Below are positions 21,359 through 33,498 of a stretch of 64,000 nt of DNA, piece by piece. Below the pieces are notes generated by a model. The model searched no databases and was not told the DNA's origin. It was given only the letters and a program-made list of their open reading frames with translations. Numbering within the stretch: position 1 is the first letter of the stretch; each line of letters opens with the position of its first letter. Source of the DNA: Roridomyces roridus (Eukaryota > Basidiomycota > Agaricomycetes > Agaricales > Mycenaceae); contig JARKIF010000047.1 in the NCBI GenBank assembly GCA_029378245.1, positions 186,001 through 250,000 of the forward strand, read 5' to 3'. The position numbers and the translations under genes were made by a program.

Positions 21359-22185
21359 TCACTTTCCTCCATGCCATCTCGCCTGATGAATGACATGAGT
21401 GATATGAAAAGGCCAGAAAGAAGATTGCCTACCTATACAGCAACCTTTGAGAGTTGAAGAAGCCGCCGCCCAAACCCGGAAAATGTCTTTGACCTTCTCA
21501 GCGCGGACAATTCGGTCATGCCGAGCCGTCAATGTAAGATATGCAAGGCGCCTGAAGGCCTGAAGGCTGAAATGAGAATGTAGAAAGTTGACGCGATTGC
21601 TATGACCTACCCGGCCGTCTGCTTTTGATGTTTGCAGTTCAAGACTGTGGATGTGGGGGAGTGCCTCCGAGAGAGGTGACAATGTCGTCTCGCCCACATT
21701 ACCCAGTTCCTCAATCGAAAGCTCGAGAGAGAGAACAAGTGGAACAGCGTGATTGGTGAGTGTCTTCAGGGTCTGCACATCGCTCGTTGTAATCCGAACC
21801 CACGGAGGGAATCGAACAGCCCGGAGACTTCGAGTTTCGAGTCTACGCATGAACAGGTTCGTCCCCTTGTACTGTTCTAGATTCGGGAGAAATCGCTCCT
21901 CCGGCTTGAAAGAATCGTCCCCTTGCCATACAAGGGGAGGCGTGCCCATACAAAGATGAGCAACCGCACAGCGTCTGCACGCTCAGGATTTTGAATGAAA
22001 GCGCGCGAGAAATTGGCGAGAATTCGTTGGTCAAGTTGTCTTCGTTTTGCAGGATGACGGCTTCTCATACCAAACGAGCGCGTGGAATAGCTTGGGGACG
22101 CGACGAGCGTTGCCCGGTCAGCCTGGGTGGCACATCGGATGATTTCGGTGAGGACCTCGTTCGGAAGCCAGAGGGTTATGAGCAT
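21359..22185 (-). pseudogene. F-box protein relic with frameshifts
   Basis: Starts MLITLWLPNEVLTEIIRCAT, an F-box core. The expected continuation is spread over different frames: RVPKLFHALV in one, VILQNEDNLTNEF in the next, then LANFSRAFIQNPERADAVR in the first. Downstream, LPNLEQYKGTNLFMRRLETR, LSEALPHIHSLELQTSKADG and SLQAFRRLAYLTLT are leucine-rich and family-like. At least two frameshifts within about 100 bp mean a dead copy. It belongs to a different F-box subfamily from the 24.1 kb gene. Confidence 0.75.
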
Positions 22186-24100
22186 CCGGGCTCTCACCCG
22201 TGAGCGCGTCGCGTCAGGACCATGGTTATGGTCAAGAGCAAGGGTGGTGATCGAACTGCTGGCATCCTTCGGCTTTGGTTCCGCTCCGAGATCTATAGCC
22301 GACTTGCCAGCTCGTGCAAACAACGCATGGTCCGTGCGCCGAGCCCGCCCTACATAACTCCGCCTTCGACACCTGTACAACTCATACTTACCTTGATGGC
22401 ATGCGCCCCTTCAACTACCTGGGCGCATGGGCCGCGGGAACCCTCCATTGCACGGCGACCCTGTCCATACAGAGTGCGCCCGCGGTTTGTATGGGCTTCG
22501 GCTCATGCACCGTCCCAATATTTTCCAGTCCCACCACGGCCACTCGGCTGGGTGGGCCTTTTTTATGCCGGTCTGCGGCGCTAACCCTAACCCTAGTTAC
22601 AATGTAAAAAATGATATTTCTTCTTTCGTCGAGTCGTCTCGGACGTTTTGCAAGCGTCGCGTAATTTTATTGGAAATTTTACGTGGATGGGTACCAGAAG
22701 AAGATTGATTGCAATTCCTGCTACCGTTAGGTACAGGTTTCTATAGGGCGCCCTAATTTCTGGTTTTTGCGGGCGATCACGTTTTTGTCGTTAGTTTTTG
22801 CGTCAGCACTGATGTATCCAGCCAAATTGCTGCCCAAGCCGATGAATGCCGAACTCTCAACGCAATATTGATGACCTTGTCTTCCGGGAGCAGTCGTATC
22901 CGACAGGCTTTTCAACATCTGTGCAAATGTCATGCACAGATGTTGGGTTCTTTGCCGAAAGAGATTCCCAAGAGTGCCACAGTGAGGTAACCCCCTTCCG
23001 AACGCCTTGCTCTCTGCTAGTTTCCGTTCTCAACTGCCACCACATACCACCACCTCCACCTTGGAAGGCTCGGCAATATAACTTGATTCATGTTCCCCAA
23101 GATTTTACGCTGCCCTCCTGAGTCCTGACAGGCTGAGCCTCCTCCACAGGCCGGCGCGCAACCGGCACCGTGCGGCGGCACGGCAGCCAACGAAGCTCAG
23201 TGTGCTGCCCGTGCTCATTTCAAATTTGGTGAGCTTCTCCTGGGCTGAGGCTCGAGTCGTCAACGACTGGTTAAAAAAGCCAGAAAAGCCAACTTGTACT
23301 TTTGCTGATGGAGGTCGATTTCAATTGGGTTGATAAGTTTTCTCTTTGTAGTGACAAGAGTAACGGGCCACACTGAGTGCCTTGCTCCCATCCTCTGTGA
23401 CTTTCAACTGGCATTTTTTTTGACTCCATTCTCTTTTGGATCCTTCAAGTTGGATGGCAGGAGCGAGGGAGTGCGGCGCGAAGCGGTGCACGGACGAGCG
23501 ACCACTGCAACATGGTGGATAATAAGATTGTATGTACTTTATGTTACCCCGCCAAATGCTGTTTTACAACTCCTATGCACTGATTCTAGTCCTGCTTGCA
23601 ATTGCTTCAGGGATGAATAAGTACTAGAGTCTAGCCCGGCGTCCACTATTAAATTTAAGTATCAGGTTCAATAGAACTTGTCATGCTCAAGAATTGATTT
23701 GACGTTGGCCCCGCTCAAATGGTAGCAGGCCGTGCCGCTTGCCGGCCTTACAGCTTTATTCGAGCTCCGCGTAGTAAAGAACTAACAACCAGGCCCAACG
23801 CCGCACCAACGAAGCAGCGAGGCGCGCAAAACATTGAACAGTCGGGACGCGATGTCTTCAAAGAATATTTCAGCTGGGAGAGGTGCGCAGCGCCGAGCAC
23901 GATGCAATTATGGAAGGGCAATATAACGAACAACCGAGTGATAGAGGCAGATTCTGGGAAGTACAGGCGATGTAAAGACAGGGTGATTTTGAACCGGGAC
24001 GCCACTTTGAGTTGGGTGTATCCAAATAGCTCGATTTCATTATGAATCCAGTTCTCTAAACAGCAAAATGAGGCACCAGGCAACGGAATTACAACGGTAA
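22186..24100. other. Intergenic, 1.9 kb; short telomere-like sequence, no gene
   Basis: Contains CTAACCCTAACCCTAG at 22581-22596 (about two and a half fungal-type telomere units). No coding region with recognisable similarity was found on either strand. Several poly-pyrimidine tracts occur. Confidence 0.4.
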
Positions 24101-25387
24101 TCACAAAAGGTTTACTCCCGCCCTTTCGATTCGTATATCCATCCCTTCGTTGATGAACTCGTGCACCGTTGTCGCCACATCGGTGAGATCACCGGGCAAG
24201 TCCTCTTGTCGGTGAAGAACGAGCTCGAGCCGGAGAGATCGCAGCGACCCTCGTCGGGCTAAGAGAAAATCCAGGATTCCCTCGCATGATCGCTGATGAA
24301 CGATCAGATGTTGCAGAGCCGGGAGACACTCGGGGACTTCGGCTAATAGGGCCAGGAAGGGGATTGGGCCGCCCCAGCCGTAGTCCCATATGCATATCTC
24401 GAGATGCGTGAGACCAGGAATGAGATCGAGGCATTCGCCCAGAGTCTCATCTCGTTCAACATACAGCTGTAAGGACCGCAGTGGTGGCCGAGACCGACTG
24501 AGAAACTTGCGCAAGTAAACGCAGTCAGCCAGCGCAACACCGAGAGTTTCGAGGCAAGGTAGTTTAAGATATCGCAGAACGGCATCGAAGACATTCCCGT
24601 GGTTGAATCGTCCAAGACGCAGGGTTCGCAAAGCGGGATGGGAAACCCTCCTCTCCGTAGTGAATTGGAATGCTCCGTGCGGAACATTGCATTCCACGAG
24701 ACGCGGAGAATTACGCAAGATGTCGAGAATATATGCGAGCGAGATGCAGCAGTCCTCCTGTGCGTCTATTGTCAGGGATTTCAATCCAACAAACGGATAG
24801 TCGACCAGTGCCGCTGGCAATCTGGAACCCACGTGCAAGTCCAGTTTCTCGACACGATATGCGTGGTCTCGGAACGCCGCAAAGATCCCAGGGGTTGTCT
24901 CTGTGGCCAGACGGTAGAGTGCCAAGGACAGCGAGCAACTCTGGCCGCGCTCAAGCCACAATCCGAACACCTGCGGGAAGTTTGCAGGCTGGATGCCGTC
25001 GTCTCGGATGGTATCCCACATAAAGATCGTGCCCAATGCAATGCTGCGCCACATACGAGAGACGCAGGTGATGGTCGACAGCTCTTTCCAAGTCGGCGAG
25101 GGGGAAATTGATCGCAGGATGTCGGAGGATAGCTCGACGGGCAAACGAGCCATCGGATCGAGGAGGGAGTTGAGCTCGCTTTGAGTAACTCGGTGTTGGC
25201 TTTCGAGTTCCACGAGGACGTCTTGCTGGCGTTGGAGCTCCACTGGCTCGTTTGGGTCACGGAGGGAGTTGAGCTCGCTTTGAGCAGCTCCGTGCTGGTT
25301 TCGGAGTTCCACCAGGACGTCGCTCTGGCGTTGGATGGCGTCGAAGAGCGATTGGAGGCGCTGGCGGACTTCGCGAATGGATGACAT
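24101..25387 (-). CDS. F-box/leucine-rich protein, coiled-coil subfamily
   Basis: A single-exon frame of 428 codons. MSSIREVRQRLQSLFDAIQR begins a short coiled coil. A 33-residue segment (QSELNSL...DPNEPVELQRQ type) is repeated in tandem. Then LDPMARLPVELSSDILRSI with CVSRMWRSIALGT forms the F-box core (about residues 78-120). The rest is leucine-rich (LVGLKSLTI-like strands, LETLGVALADCVYLRKFL, DLIPGLTHLEICIWD) and ends MDIRIERAGVNLL. Known: adaptor of an SCF ubiquitin ligase; the target is unknown. Five other genes here share the start motif, F-box and the terminal GMDI.I...VNFL pattern. No lesions were seen, so it is probably functional. Confidence 0.88.
   Translation of the reverse strand: MSSIREVRQRLQSLFDAIQRQSDVLVELRNQHGAAQSELNSLRDPNEPVELQRQQDVLVELESQHRVTQSELNSLLDPMARLPVELSSDILRSISPSPTWKELSTITCVSRMWRSIALGTIFMWDTIRDDGIQPANFPQVFGLWLERGQSCSLSLALYRLATETTPGIFAAFRDHAYRVEKLDLHVGSRLPAALVDYPFVGLKSLTIDAQEDCCISLAYILDILRNSPRLVECNVPHGAFQFTTERRVSHPALRTLRLGRFNHGNVFDAVLRYLKLPCLETLGVALADCVYLRKFLSRSRPPLRSLQLYVERDETLGECLDLIPGLTHLEICIWDYGWGGPIPFLALLAEVPECLPALQHLIVHQRSCEGILDFLLARRGSLRSLRLELVLHRQEDLPGDLTDVATTVHEFINEGMDIRIERAGVNLL
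25167..25364. repeat. In-frame 99-bp tandem duplication inside the F-box gene
   Basis: GAGTTGAGCTCGCTTTGAG recurs exactly 99 bp apart (25167 and 25266). The two units encode related coiled-coil segments (SDVLVELRNQHGAAQSELNS and QDVLVELESQHRVTQSELNS). This lengthens the coiled coil by 33 residues relative to sister genes. Confidence 0.85.
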
Positions 25388-25768
25388 GAGGGGCGAAGGT
25401 AAGAGGTGATGTATCAGTGATCATCAACGATCAACAACCGTCACCAAACCGAGAAGATAGGCCGGATAGTGTTGAGAACGGAACAATGATCGGGTTTGCA
25501 AATCAAGCTACTGAAATACAACGAATGACCCCGTATATAAGTAAAGTCGAAAACAGTAGGAATCTTGGGAAGTAAGTCTATATGATAGTAGTACTTATAT
25601 CGCGGAGAATAGCGGGAAAGTGGAGGTCGTAAAGGTCTAAGTATAAATCATCAAATATCAATATCAAGATCTACAACACGCAACGGGCCCCGTTTCCAAC
25701 AGCAAGGCAGTCGCAGAATCCTGGCAGATGATCACATGATACAACTCCCTTGAACTCGTACCACCACC
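25388..25768. promoter_or_regulatory. Promoter region between divergent F-box and DUF6535 genes
   Basis: 381 bp. The part next to the F-box gene (about 25390-25450) carries a 5' leader that is shared with the relic at 54335-54420 (GACGGTTG...TTGATCACTGAT). No TATA box is certain. Confidence 0.5.
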
Positions 25769-28700
25769 ATGAGTGAGCTCGAAGCTGGCCTGACGCCCCC
25801 GGACAACCCACAAAGAGGTGAATCATCGTGTCGGAGGGAAGAATATTCATTGAAAACCATTCTTAGCCTCTTTTCTGCACCGCTTTGCGACACGCGTATC
25901 CCGATTTCTCCGTCCTACGTGGGCGCCATTGGATACCAAAGCCCATACATCACCCGTGCCGCCAACCCAGCTTGATGCCAGCGAAAGCACTGACGAGAAC
26001 GAGGACGCTGCAGCGAAAATGTGGTCGATCTACGTCGATGAAGCCGAGAGATATGATGCAGGGTTGGTGGAGAGTTGGAAAGCGGATATGGAAGGAATGC
26101 TCATATTCGTGAGTGTTTTTTCTTCTCTGCGAAACGTGATCTAATATTCGACTATACAGTCGGGCCTCTTTTCCGCCAGCTTGACTGCGTTTCTGATCGA
26201 AAGCTACAAGAATCTCCAGCCAGACTCTGGAGACCTCGCAGTCGCGGCGATGACCCAAATCTCTCAGCAGCTGGCCGCGATGTCCACGGGACATGCAGCC
26301 CCCGTGCAACCGCCGTCACAATTTACACCGACCATAGCCTCCCTCGTCTGCAACGCTTTGTGGTTTGTGAGCCTCTCACTCAGTTTGATGTGCGCATTAT
26401 TGGCGACGCTCGTCGAGCAATGGGCGAGGGAGTTCTTGCACAAGACCAACAGACGGCCTTCGCCTGTCCGCAGAGCGCGTATCTTCGCGTTCCTGTATTT
26501 CGGCCTCAAGCGATTCCGCATGCACACCGTCGTGGATACGATACCCTCCCTCATCCATGGCTCGCTACTACTTTTCTTCATCGGCCTCGTCTTCTTTTTG
26601 GTGCCGGTAAACAGTATCATCATGTATCTCATGGCGGGCGCACTCCTCACATTCCTACTTCTCTACTCCATCCTCACCATTCTGCCGGTGGTATACGTCG
26701 ACTGTCCCTACCGCACTCCGTTATCGACGCCACTATGGTCCTTGTCTCGGAGGGCTGTGGCCTTCCTCTGCCAACCTACCGACATGAGACATAGTATCGT
26801 CACGATGGCCGAAGCGACTCTCGATTCTGCCGTCCAGAACACGGCGAAGAGAGACCAACGCGCGCTCAAGTGGACGCTCGACTCTCTGACAGATGACGAT
26901 GAACTCCTTCCATTCGTTGAGATTCTGCCAGAAGTCCTTTCCGGCCGGGATGGCCGCCTCTGCACGGTCGATGAGCAACATTTATTGCGCTTGGTTCTCG
27001 GGGATCTCGAGACACCCAGTCCGTTGATTGCGCGACTCGTCAATCTCTTCATCAGCTCCCCAGGTCCCGACAACCCCCTATGCATTCGGCGTCGCATTGC
27101 AAGCGTGAAAGCCCTCTCAGCGCTTTGCACGATGCCGCGCGCCTGGGAGTATCGTTTCGATACAGAACGACTCGTGGGGTCAAATCTAGATCTATACCAT
27201 GAAACTGCCTTCTGTCCCGGAACCGTCCTTCTCGCCCTCCATTACCATTCGTTCCGGTGGCGCCAGCATCTGCTTTCTGCACTCCGCGAACAGCTCAAGT
27301 TTGACCATTACTCCTCGGACCTGCGCAGCCGCGCCACGTCGAGTCTATGTGCAAGATTAGAGTTGCTCGGAGGGTCCGGATATATGGAACTCGGGCATGA
27401 TGCTCCAGCCATCCAGGACCTGCAAAACATGGCAGCAGAAATTGGGCAACGCACACCGACAGCAGCTCAACTTGGCAGGGTGCAGCAAGCCATTGAGGCC
27501 CTATGCGACCTATATGATTGGCCACGTAAATTCATACCTTCCATGAGCTCATTCTTTCACAACGCCTTCCTAACACTCAAGCAAGGTGCATCCGTATCTG
27601 AACTGGATTCCGCTTGTGCGATCGTTGCAGAAATCAGACGGAGTCCATCAAGAACACCATGGATCCGAGTTGGCTCCCTGTTCCGTATCCCCGATGCTCT
27701 CGAGCTGCACAAATTCACCGTCGACCACCAGAAGCCCCATCAACTAGACGTTCTTGCCCGCATGTTATTCTCCTTTTTCCCATTCCTCTCCTACGAAGAT
27801 CAACGAGACACAGATGGATATCTTAGGTTTCTCGTAGAGCGGGGAAGTCCAGATGCTGTGTACCGTGCCCTGATTCCGTGCGGTGGGGGCGCAGGGCAAT
27901 GGGACTCGATGTGGGCTCAAGTGCCGGTTCTGGACGCCCTGGCGATCTCTCTCGGCTCTCAGCTTACAGAGCAAACGGAGCTCAGGCCACAGGCTCTCCG
28001 CATTGTACATGCGATTCTGGTGGTTTATGATTGTCTCCGGGCTCATGGCCACTGGCATGCAAGAGATTTTATGCGCGCCGTGATGGCCCGAGTATCTGTC
28101 AAGGCGCACTGGCAATACCCTATCATCCAAACAGTCTACCGGCTCTGGCGTCTTCCAGCACTCAATGCGGCTGTCACTGCCTTGAGTGAACTGCCTTCCA
28201 CAGTTGAAGTGTTTTCCCGATTGCAGAAATCTTGTCAGGATGAGTCCCTGCCTCAAATTGATCCTTCAGCCCTGCCAGTCAACATGGATGTCAATACTCT
28301 TGCACAGACGTTGAGGAAGCACCTCGTACACCGATACATCGACGCTCTCGTCGATCTCCTCGCCGCCCCCACACTCATTTCGATCAAGGGGTACGTCCGC
28401 TGGGCGGACTGGGACACCCTCCTCGATGTTCCTTGGCCCGAGGTGGATCCAGACGTTCAACATGGCTTGTTCGCAGCGATATTAACACAGTACCGAATCT
28501 TGATCCCTCCACGCAGGTTTGACGACGCGGAGGTGGCGTTCCTCGCCGGATTCTGGTCGGCGGGAATTTTCAGTTTTTGCAATTCCGATTCCGATTCTTC
28601 CGAGCGCAACGTAACTGGGATTGAGCTCCCTTGCATGCGAATGCTTTTGGAAGCCCTGGAGATGTATCACGAAGCAGCAGAATCGCAGGGCGCGATGATG

Positions 28701-28811
28701 GAGAAGGATTGCAAGAAATTGGATACGACACTTTCGGAACCGCTCCGAGCTGCGGTACGCAAAGAGATAGCGGCAGTAGAAAGTCGTTCAAGTTTGGCGG
28801 AGGAGAACTGA
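25769..28811 (+). CDS. DUF6535 four-helix membrane protein
   Basis: Exon 1 starts MSELEAGLTPPDNPQR. Exon 2 carries MWSIYVDEAERYDAGLVESW and KADMEGMLIF. A 50-60 nt intron ends at about 26160, and the long last exon begins SGLFSASLTAFLIESYKNLQ. Seen: four hydrophobic helices (SGLFSASLTAFLI; SLVCNALWFVSLSLSLMCAL; GSLLLFFIGLVFFLVPV; LMAGALLTFLLLYSILTILP) with the family hallmark LVEQWAREFLHKTNRR after helix 2. A soluble region of about 600 residues follows, rich in short helices. Known: DUF6535 is widespread in mushrooms and of unknown function. The soluble tail has no motif that I recognise. The coding frame is open throughout, so it is probably functional. Confidence 0.9.
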
Positions 28812-31789
28812 TCGCAGTCTGACGCAGTTCAATGTACACAAGTATCTCCAGTTTTTGAGCCACCATCTTATTGCAACGGGTAGGGAATAGATGAGAGTCG
28901 CCATCACAAGGGCGGAGAGCCTGGTAAAGAAAAAAACAAGACTCAACACATGCCAGTGGTCGGTATGTGGGTGAAGGGAGCAGATGGGGCATGAACTCAG
29001 AGGCCAAAACACGCGCCCTATGGCCAAGATTAGATTGCACGAGTGCTGCCAGTGGTCGGTGACGTCTTTGTGCAGTGTGATCACCTGATGGCATCTCAAC
29101 CATCGGAAAACTGTTCATTCATCTGAATCGATGCGCACATCAAGCGAGAGACATCCAGACCCACGTCTCAGTGCCGAATCATCTCCGCCGACTCGGACCC
29201 CTTGCCGAACGACCACAGTGTTCAATTTCCAAAGACTCGATCCAATTTCTTTGCGTTCCCTCCAAACTCCCTGTGTTCCTAGGCGAAACTCCATTATGCA
29301 GAACGTATTCCCACCACTGCGCCACCTCCAAGCCGGTCTCGGCCAAATGAAGCACGACAAGGTCCTCGAACTTTTCCCTGGTCTCAAGGAAACCGTTACC
29401 TTTACCGCAGGCACTTATCTGGACTCACAGCGGTCAAGCCCGTTGATTTGATTACCTTCACCCCAGTCTCCACCCCTCCCTGCGAATCCTTTCGTCTAGG
29501 CTCAACGCACATTGGATTTCGTTACAACCCGGCACACCTATTTAATGTTCTTCCCCATACCTGCCTTGCCCCACGTAAGTATGTCGAGCAAGAAATCGAA
29601 CCAGCGTTGATTGCGACTTCAGTGCGTTCAATCTTTCCTTGTCAGGGACATCTAGATCTCCGACTCGAGTTTCTGATCGTCGATTACGTAGTCTGTCGTT
29701 TCGGAAGTTCCTGGCCGCGGCCCCTCCCGACGGCGAGCTCGGAGCGCGTCCCTGTGATTCCCCATTTGAATTCAGCTCATTCTCAACAGGCTCCGTCGCT
29801 TGCAATTGTGAGTCCGTAGTGAGTGAGTAGATCTCCGCATATCCCCGAATGGTTCAGCGCAGCTTTTTCAACGTTTGACAGCTGTTCGAGTAGGCAATCC
29901 CAGCGAGGACCTCGAGCACTCCTCCCTCAGCACGACGCGACGCGTTTGCTGCTATCACGAGCGACGCGTTTTTAGTTGTGCTTTCTTCGGACATATCGGA
30001 CCAGCTCGGATCACGCACTTGACACCTCTTGAGTCTTGACAACGCCCACTGGCAGCGCTCTGGGCTCCATTCTCTCCATCGACGCATCCACCCTGTCCGG
30101 CGTGCTTGAGCTCAACGTTCCAGACGCTGTTTTGGCGCCGACACCCCTCGTAGCGAAGATTCAAGACGAGCACGCGCGAGTCTCGCCACTTGCTTGCCAC
30201 CTGGAACGCCGTACCCGCGCGCCAGTCGCACCACGAACACTGTCATCAAGACTCGCAAGTTTACCTTGTGATGTTCGTGGGCTGGGGATTTTTTCGAGGA
30301 GGAACGCGGGGGCAGCGTGGGACGCTGCTGCTCAGTCCGCTGGCCAGGGAGGGAGGAGGGGTGGTTAAGAGGGGATGGAGACAGGATACCGCTCGCTAGC
30401 CCTCGCGTCCGCATCAAGGTGCGGCTGCACTCTATCCACACGTCGTTCGCGTCCGTTTGCGCGTCGCTTGAGCACCCAATTGGATTCAAGTACGACGATA
30501 GCTAGTATCTATCGTATGTAGGATGTAGGTGTAGGTAATAGACTGGAAATTGAAGATTGTGAATTGATGATGCTCGTACTGGGACGTCGGGGGCAGATTA
30601 GGAGGTGGAAATCTAGTTCAAGGATGTTTTCGTGCGGAATCTAGGAAGCAATAGACGCGTCGTCAAACGGATGGCTTGGGACGGCTTCTGCAGACCAGTA
30701 TTGATCCAGTCCGTCCTGCCACATCTCATGCTCGTAACTGTGATACGTCGGGTCTGTATAACCGTTCGAGGAGGGGAACACAGACGATGGTGAATCGGGG
30801 GCCATGAGAATATTCCGGGCTGATAGTCGAATGGAACATGAATGAATTATAACCGGCGTGTCCGTCCACGGGTGTACATGATGTAGCATTCATCGATGGA
30901 AATTGCCTGCTGGTCTACCCAGGACGACCAGCTGTCGCGCGCGTACTGCTGAAGGTCGACTGGAGGGCGTTGCGAGTCGTGCGGCTGGTTTCTCCAGGTA
31001 CAATGGCATTGGGAACACCATATTGGGTATCCACAGGTAGAAAAGCAGGCGGCTAATACTGAGTCCGTTAAGTTCATCTTTGTCGGGGACATCTCTGTGG
31101 GCAGCGACGTGAGTCTGTACAATGTCGGGCACCATCAGCATTCCGTCCGGTAACGATCGGAGAAAATGTAGTATGGTGGTTGTCACTGGTTGAACGTTGA
31201 GGTAGCGTTGGAGCTGTCGGAAACGAGTGGCAGAAGAAAACACTATGACGGTCAAAATAACGGAGGAAGGTGGAACTCGAGGAGCGTTGACCGCGTTGGA
31301 AGTCAGTAGCAGTCCGAGAAATGCAATTCAAGCCCACCCATGAATTGGAATGACCCTGGTATGACACTCCTCCTCCTCGAGTATCATGCCGCTGAGCATC
31401 GTCAAATGGACCCCTTGCTGTGAATGTTTCAGTGGGCCTGTTCATTCCCATTTGAAGTCGTAGAAGCGCCAAATTACACATAGCTGGGACAGGGAATCTA
31501 CTGCCTTCTAGTGTGTAGAACATGAGCAAATTACAGGAACGTTGAACACGGTCCACAAAACTTGAGTGAATTTGCATAAATGCGAATCTCGCCCGTCGTT
31601 CTTCAAGTTGATTGGGCTGACAGGCACCCCCAAACGCTGACCAGTAGTTGTGGCACGAGGAGAGGCTCAGCTTCGCCAAACGGTCCTCCCGACGTATGGA
31701 GCTTTTGAAGTTCTGGAAGTAATGGGTTGGGCAAAATTAGTCACGCATCGCAAGACCGGGGGGGTCTATGCTGCCAAGATTGACGACAG

Positions 31790-31921
31790 GCTTCTTCGAC
31801 AATATTCTCCGGCCCCTACGACGAGATTGAGATTGAATACGGAATTCAGAACCCAGTGCTTGGCCTGCATGGGAATCTGCTCGAAATCATCACCATGAAT
31901 GAACCTGCCGAACACGATTGA
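31790..31921 (+). CDS. Unassigned terminal exon or gene fragment
   Basis: After an acceptor-like TGACGACAG comes a 43-codon frame, ASSTIFSGPYDEIEIEYGIQ then NPVLGLHGNLLEIITMNEPA, ending EHD and a stop. The composition is strongly protein-like (acidic, regular hydrophobics). An open frame just upstream (31690-31780, GAFEVLEVMGWAKLVTHRKT) could be the preceding exon. No family is recognised. Confidence 0.3.
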   Translation, partial: ASSTIFSGPYDEIEIEYGIQNPVLGLHGNLLEIITMNEPAEHD

Positions 31922-33430
31922 AGAGAGTACCATGGGCCTGGGTCGCTTGAAATATCGTGGAGAGCTCGCGCGCTAGTCTCAGCTAATGGTCGCGTCAATG
32001 AATGTGGTGAGCTGACGAACATAAAAGACAAATAGAAGAGCTACTTACATTTTGAGTTCGGTTCCAAGTCCATCTCGAACTCCGATGTAAAACTTCTGCC
32101 ACTTGCGACCATTTCTACATATCATATGGGCGTGTCGTGCTCCACTTCTCCGCACACATCCCTCCTAGAATCTACAAGCACACCTCTTCACGCACATCCG
32201 CCAGGCACCGCCCTCGAACTCGTGTCGAAACGGGTTCAGCACACAAGTGAACGTTGGGTGTTCCAAATTCAAGGACGCGTCATAGATACGGGGTGTGGGG
32301 TGAGTAGAGTGGCCGCCGACTGGTGTGCGCTGAGCGCAGGGAATGCAACGCGGCGGCCCAACGCCCAATCACGATGTAGAGTGACTACGGTGCAGCCGAC
32401 ACATCGGCGGGCGACCAAAACGGCGTTCTCTGGGTCTCGGAAGAGGAAGTGACGTGAAGTCTGGCGAGGAGTTGTCGAAGGAACAACGAAGGCGGAGGCA
32501 GGAGGAGGCAGGAAGTCTGAGGAAGACGTCACGCGCCGGCGCGCGCGCCAAAATTGACGCGTGATTGTTATCACGCCAGAGCGGCCCGAAGTTGGACGCG
32601 CCTGCGCATCATCTGCGCCTCAAAAAGCGCTGGAAGGGCACGACGGCAGGTGTTGAGGGGTGCCTCGGGTCCTGGCACACAGAAATACAAGAGAAAGTCG
32701 AAGGGAGCGGAAATGAATTCGGTGTTTCCAAAAGGGGTCAGATTCGTGATGCGAGATCTACCAACTCACTCAAGACTGTGCAATTGTCAACGCGTATGTA
32801 CTATATGCGCCCGGTGCTGTAAAGCCGTCTGTCACTGACAAGAGCGCCCGCTGATTTCCCGTTCAGGCCGGTGGGATCGTTGGCACTGCCGCATCTTGTT
32901 GGTTGTGCTTTGCCATCCCGGCCCTAGGTCGAACCCTGGTCGCAACACGGCATTCCGACTTTATTCCGACTTGCAATGAGCCGTTGATTAAATGAAAAGC
33001 GGTTGTTGTCGATGAGCTCGGAGGTGAGGCGTGTTGGAGGCGTGTAACTCGGTGATCACATCTCCCGACATTCAATATCAATCCAACTCTATCCAAATCC
33101 CAGCCCGTCAACCGCGGCGCAGTGCGCAGTGAGTTGCAACTGCGGCATCAACGTCAACGGCCCCTAACGTCGCTCGATTCAGATGGATACCCCTACGGAG
33201 GAAAATTATCGGTCGCTCGTATTTCGTAGATTTCCCGAGGAGGGGGTGAAGGTAATGGCTTTCAGACTTAGGTGAGCACCAATCCCGCTTTCGCGCCCTC
33301 CAATACACCGAGGAACGTTTCAGTTATTCAAGTTATCCGAGCCCATCAGAGCCCATTCCGAGCAACCGATAAATCGTCATCAAGTGTAGTAAGCAGCCGG
33401 TTGGGCGGTTGGATATATTATCTAACGGTT

Positions 33431-33440
33431 CCTATATATT
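33431..33440 (+). promoter_or_regulatory. TATA box of RTA1 copy 2
   Basis: CCTATATATT about 60 bp before the start codon. The sequence CCTATATATTTGG(G)CAGTGCTCT is shared with the promoter of the inverted paralogue (about 50530-50550). Confidence 0.6.
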
Positions 33441-33498
33441 TGGCAGTGCTCTCCTTCAAATTACACGCCCATTCACCGTCCAAGCACGCCCATCCCAC

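Larger units (their letters stand above)
28812..33498. other. 4.7 kb with only coding-like fragments
   Basis: No gene model is supported. Coding-like but unassigned pieces: plus 29300-29400 (LRHLQAGLGQMKHDKVLELF), minus 30000-29854 (NASLVIAANASRRAEGGVLE), minus 31680-30640 (several open frames, for example IHSSFVDRVQRSCNLLMFYT), and plus 31790-31921. Frames do not connect through plausible introns into a known family. They may be gene relics or fast-evolving genes. Confidence 0.35.

Noticed and set aside
30590..31680. A possible multi-exon minus-strand gene built from several open frames.
   Set aside because: Candidate exons overlap in different frames and no joined version gives a recognisable protein. 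Left as unassigned.
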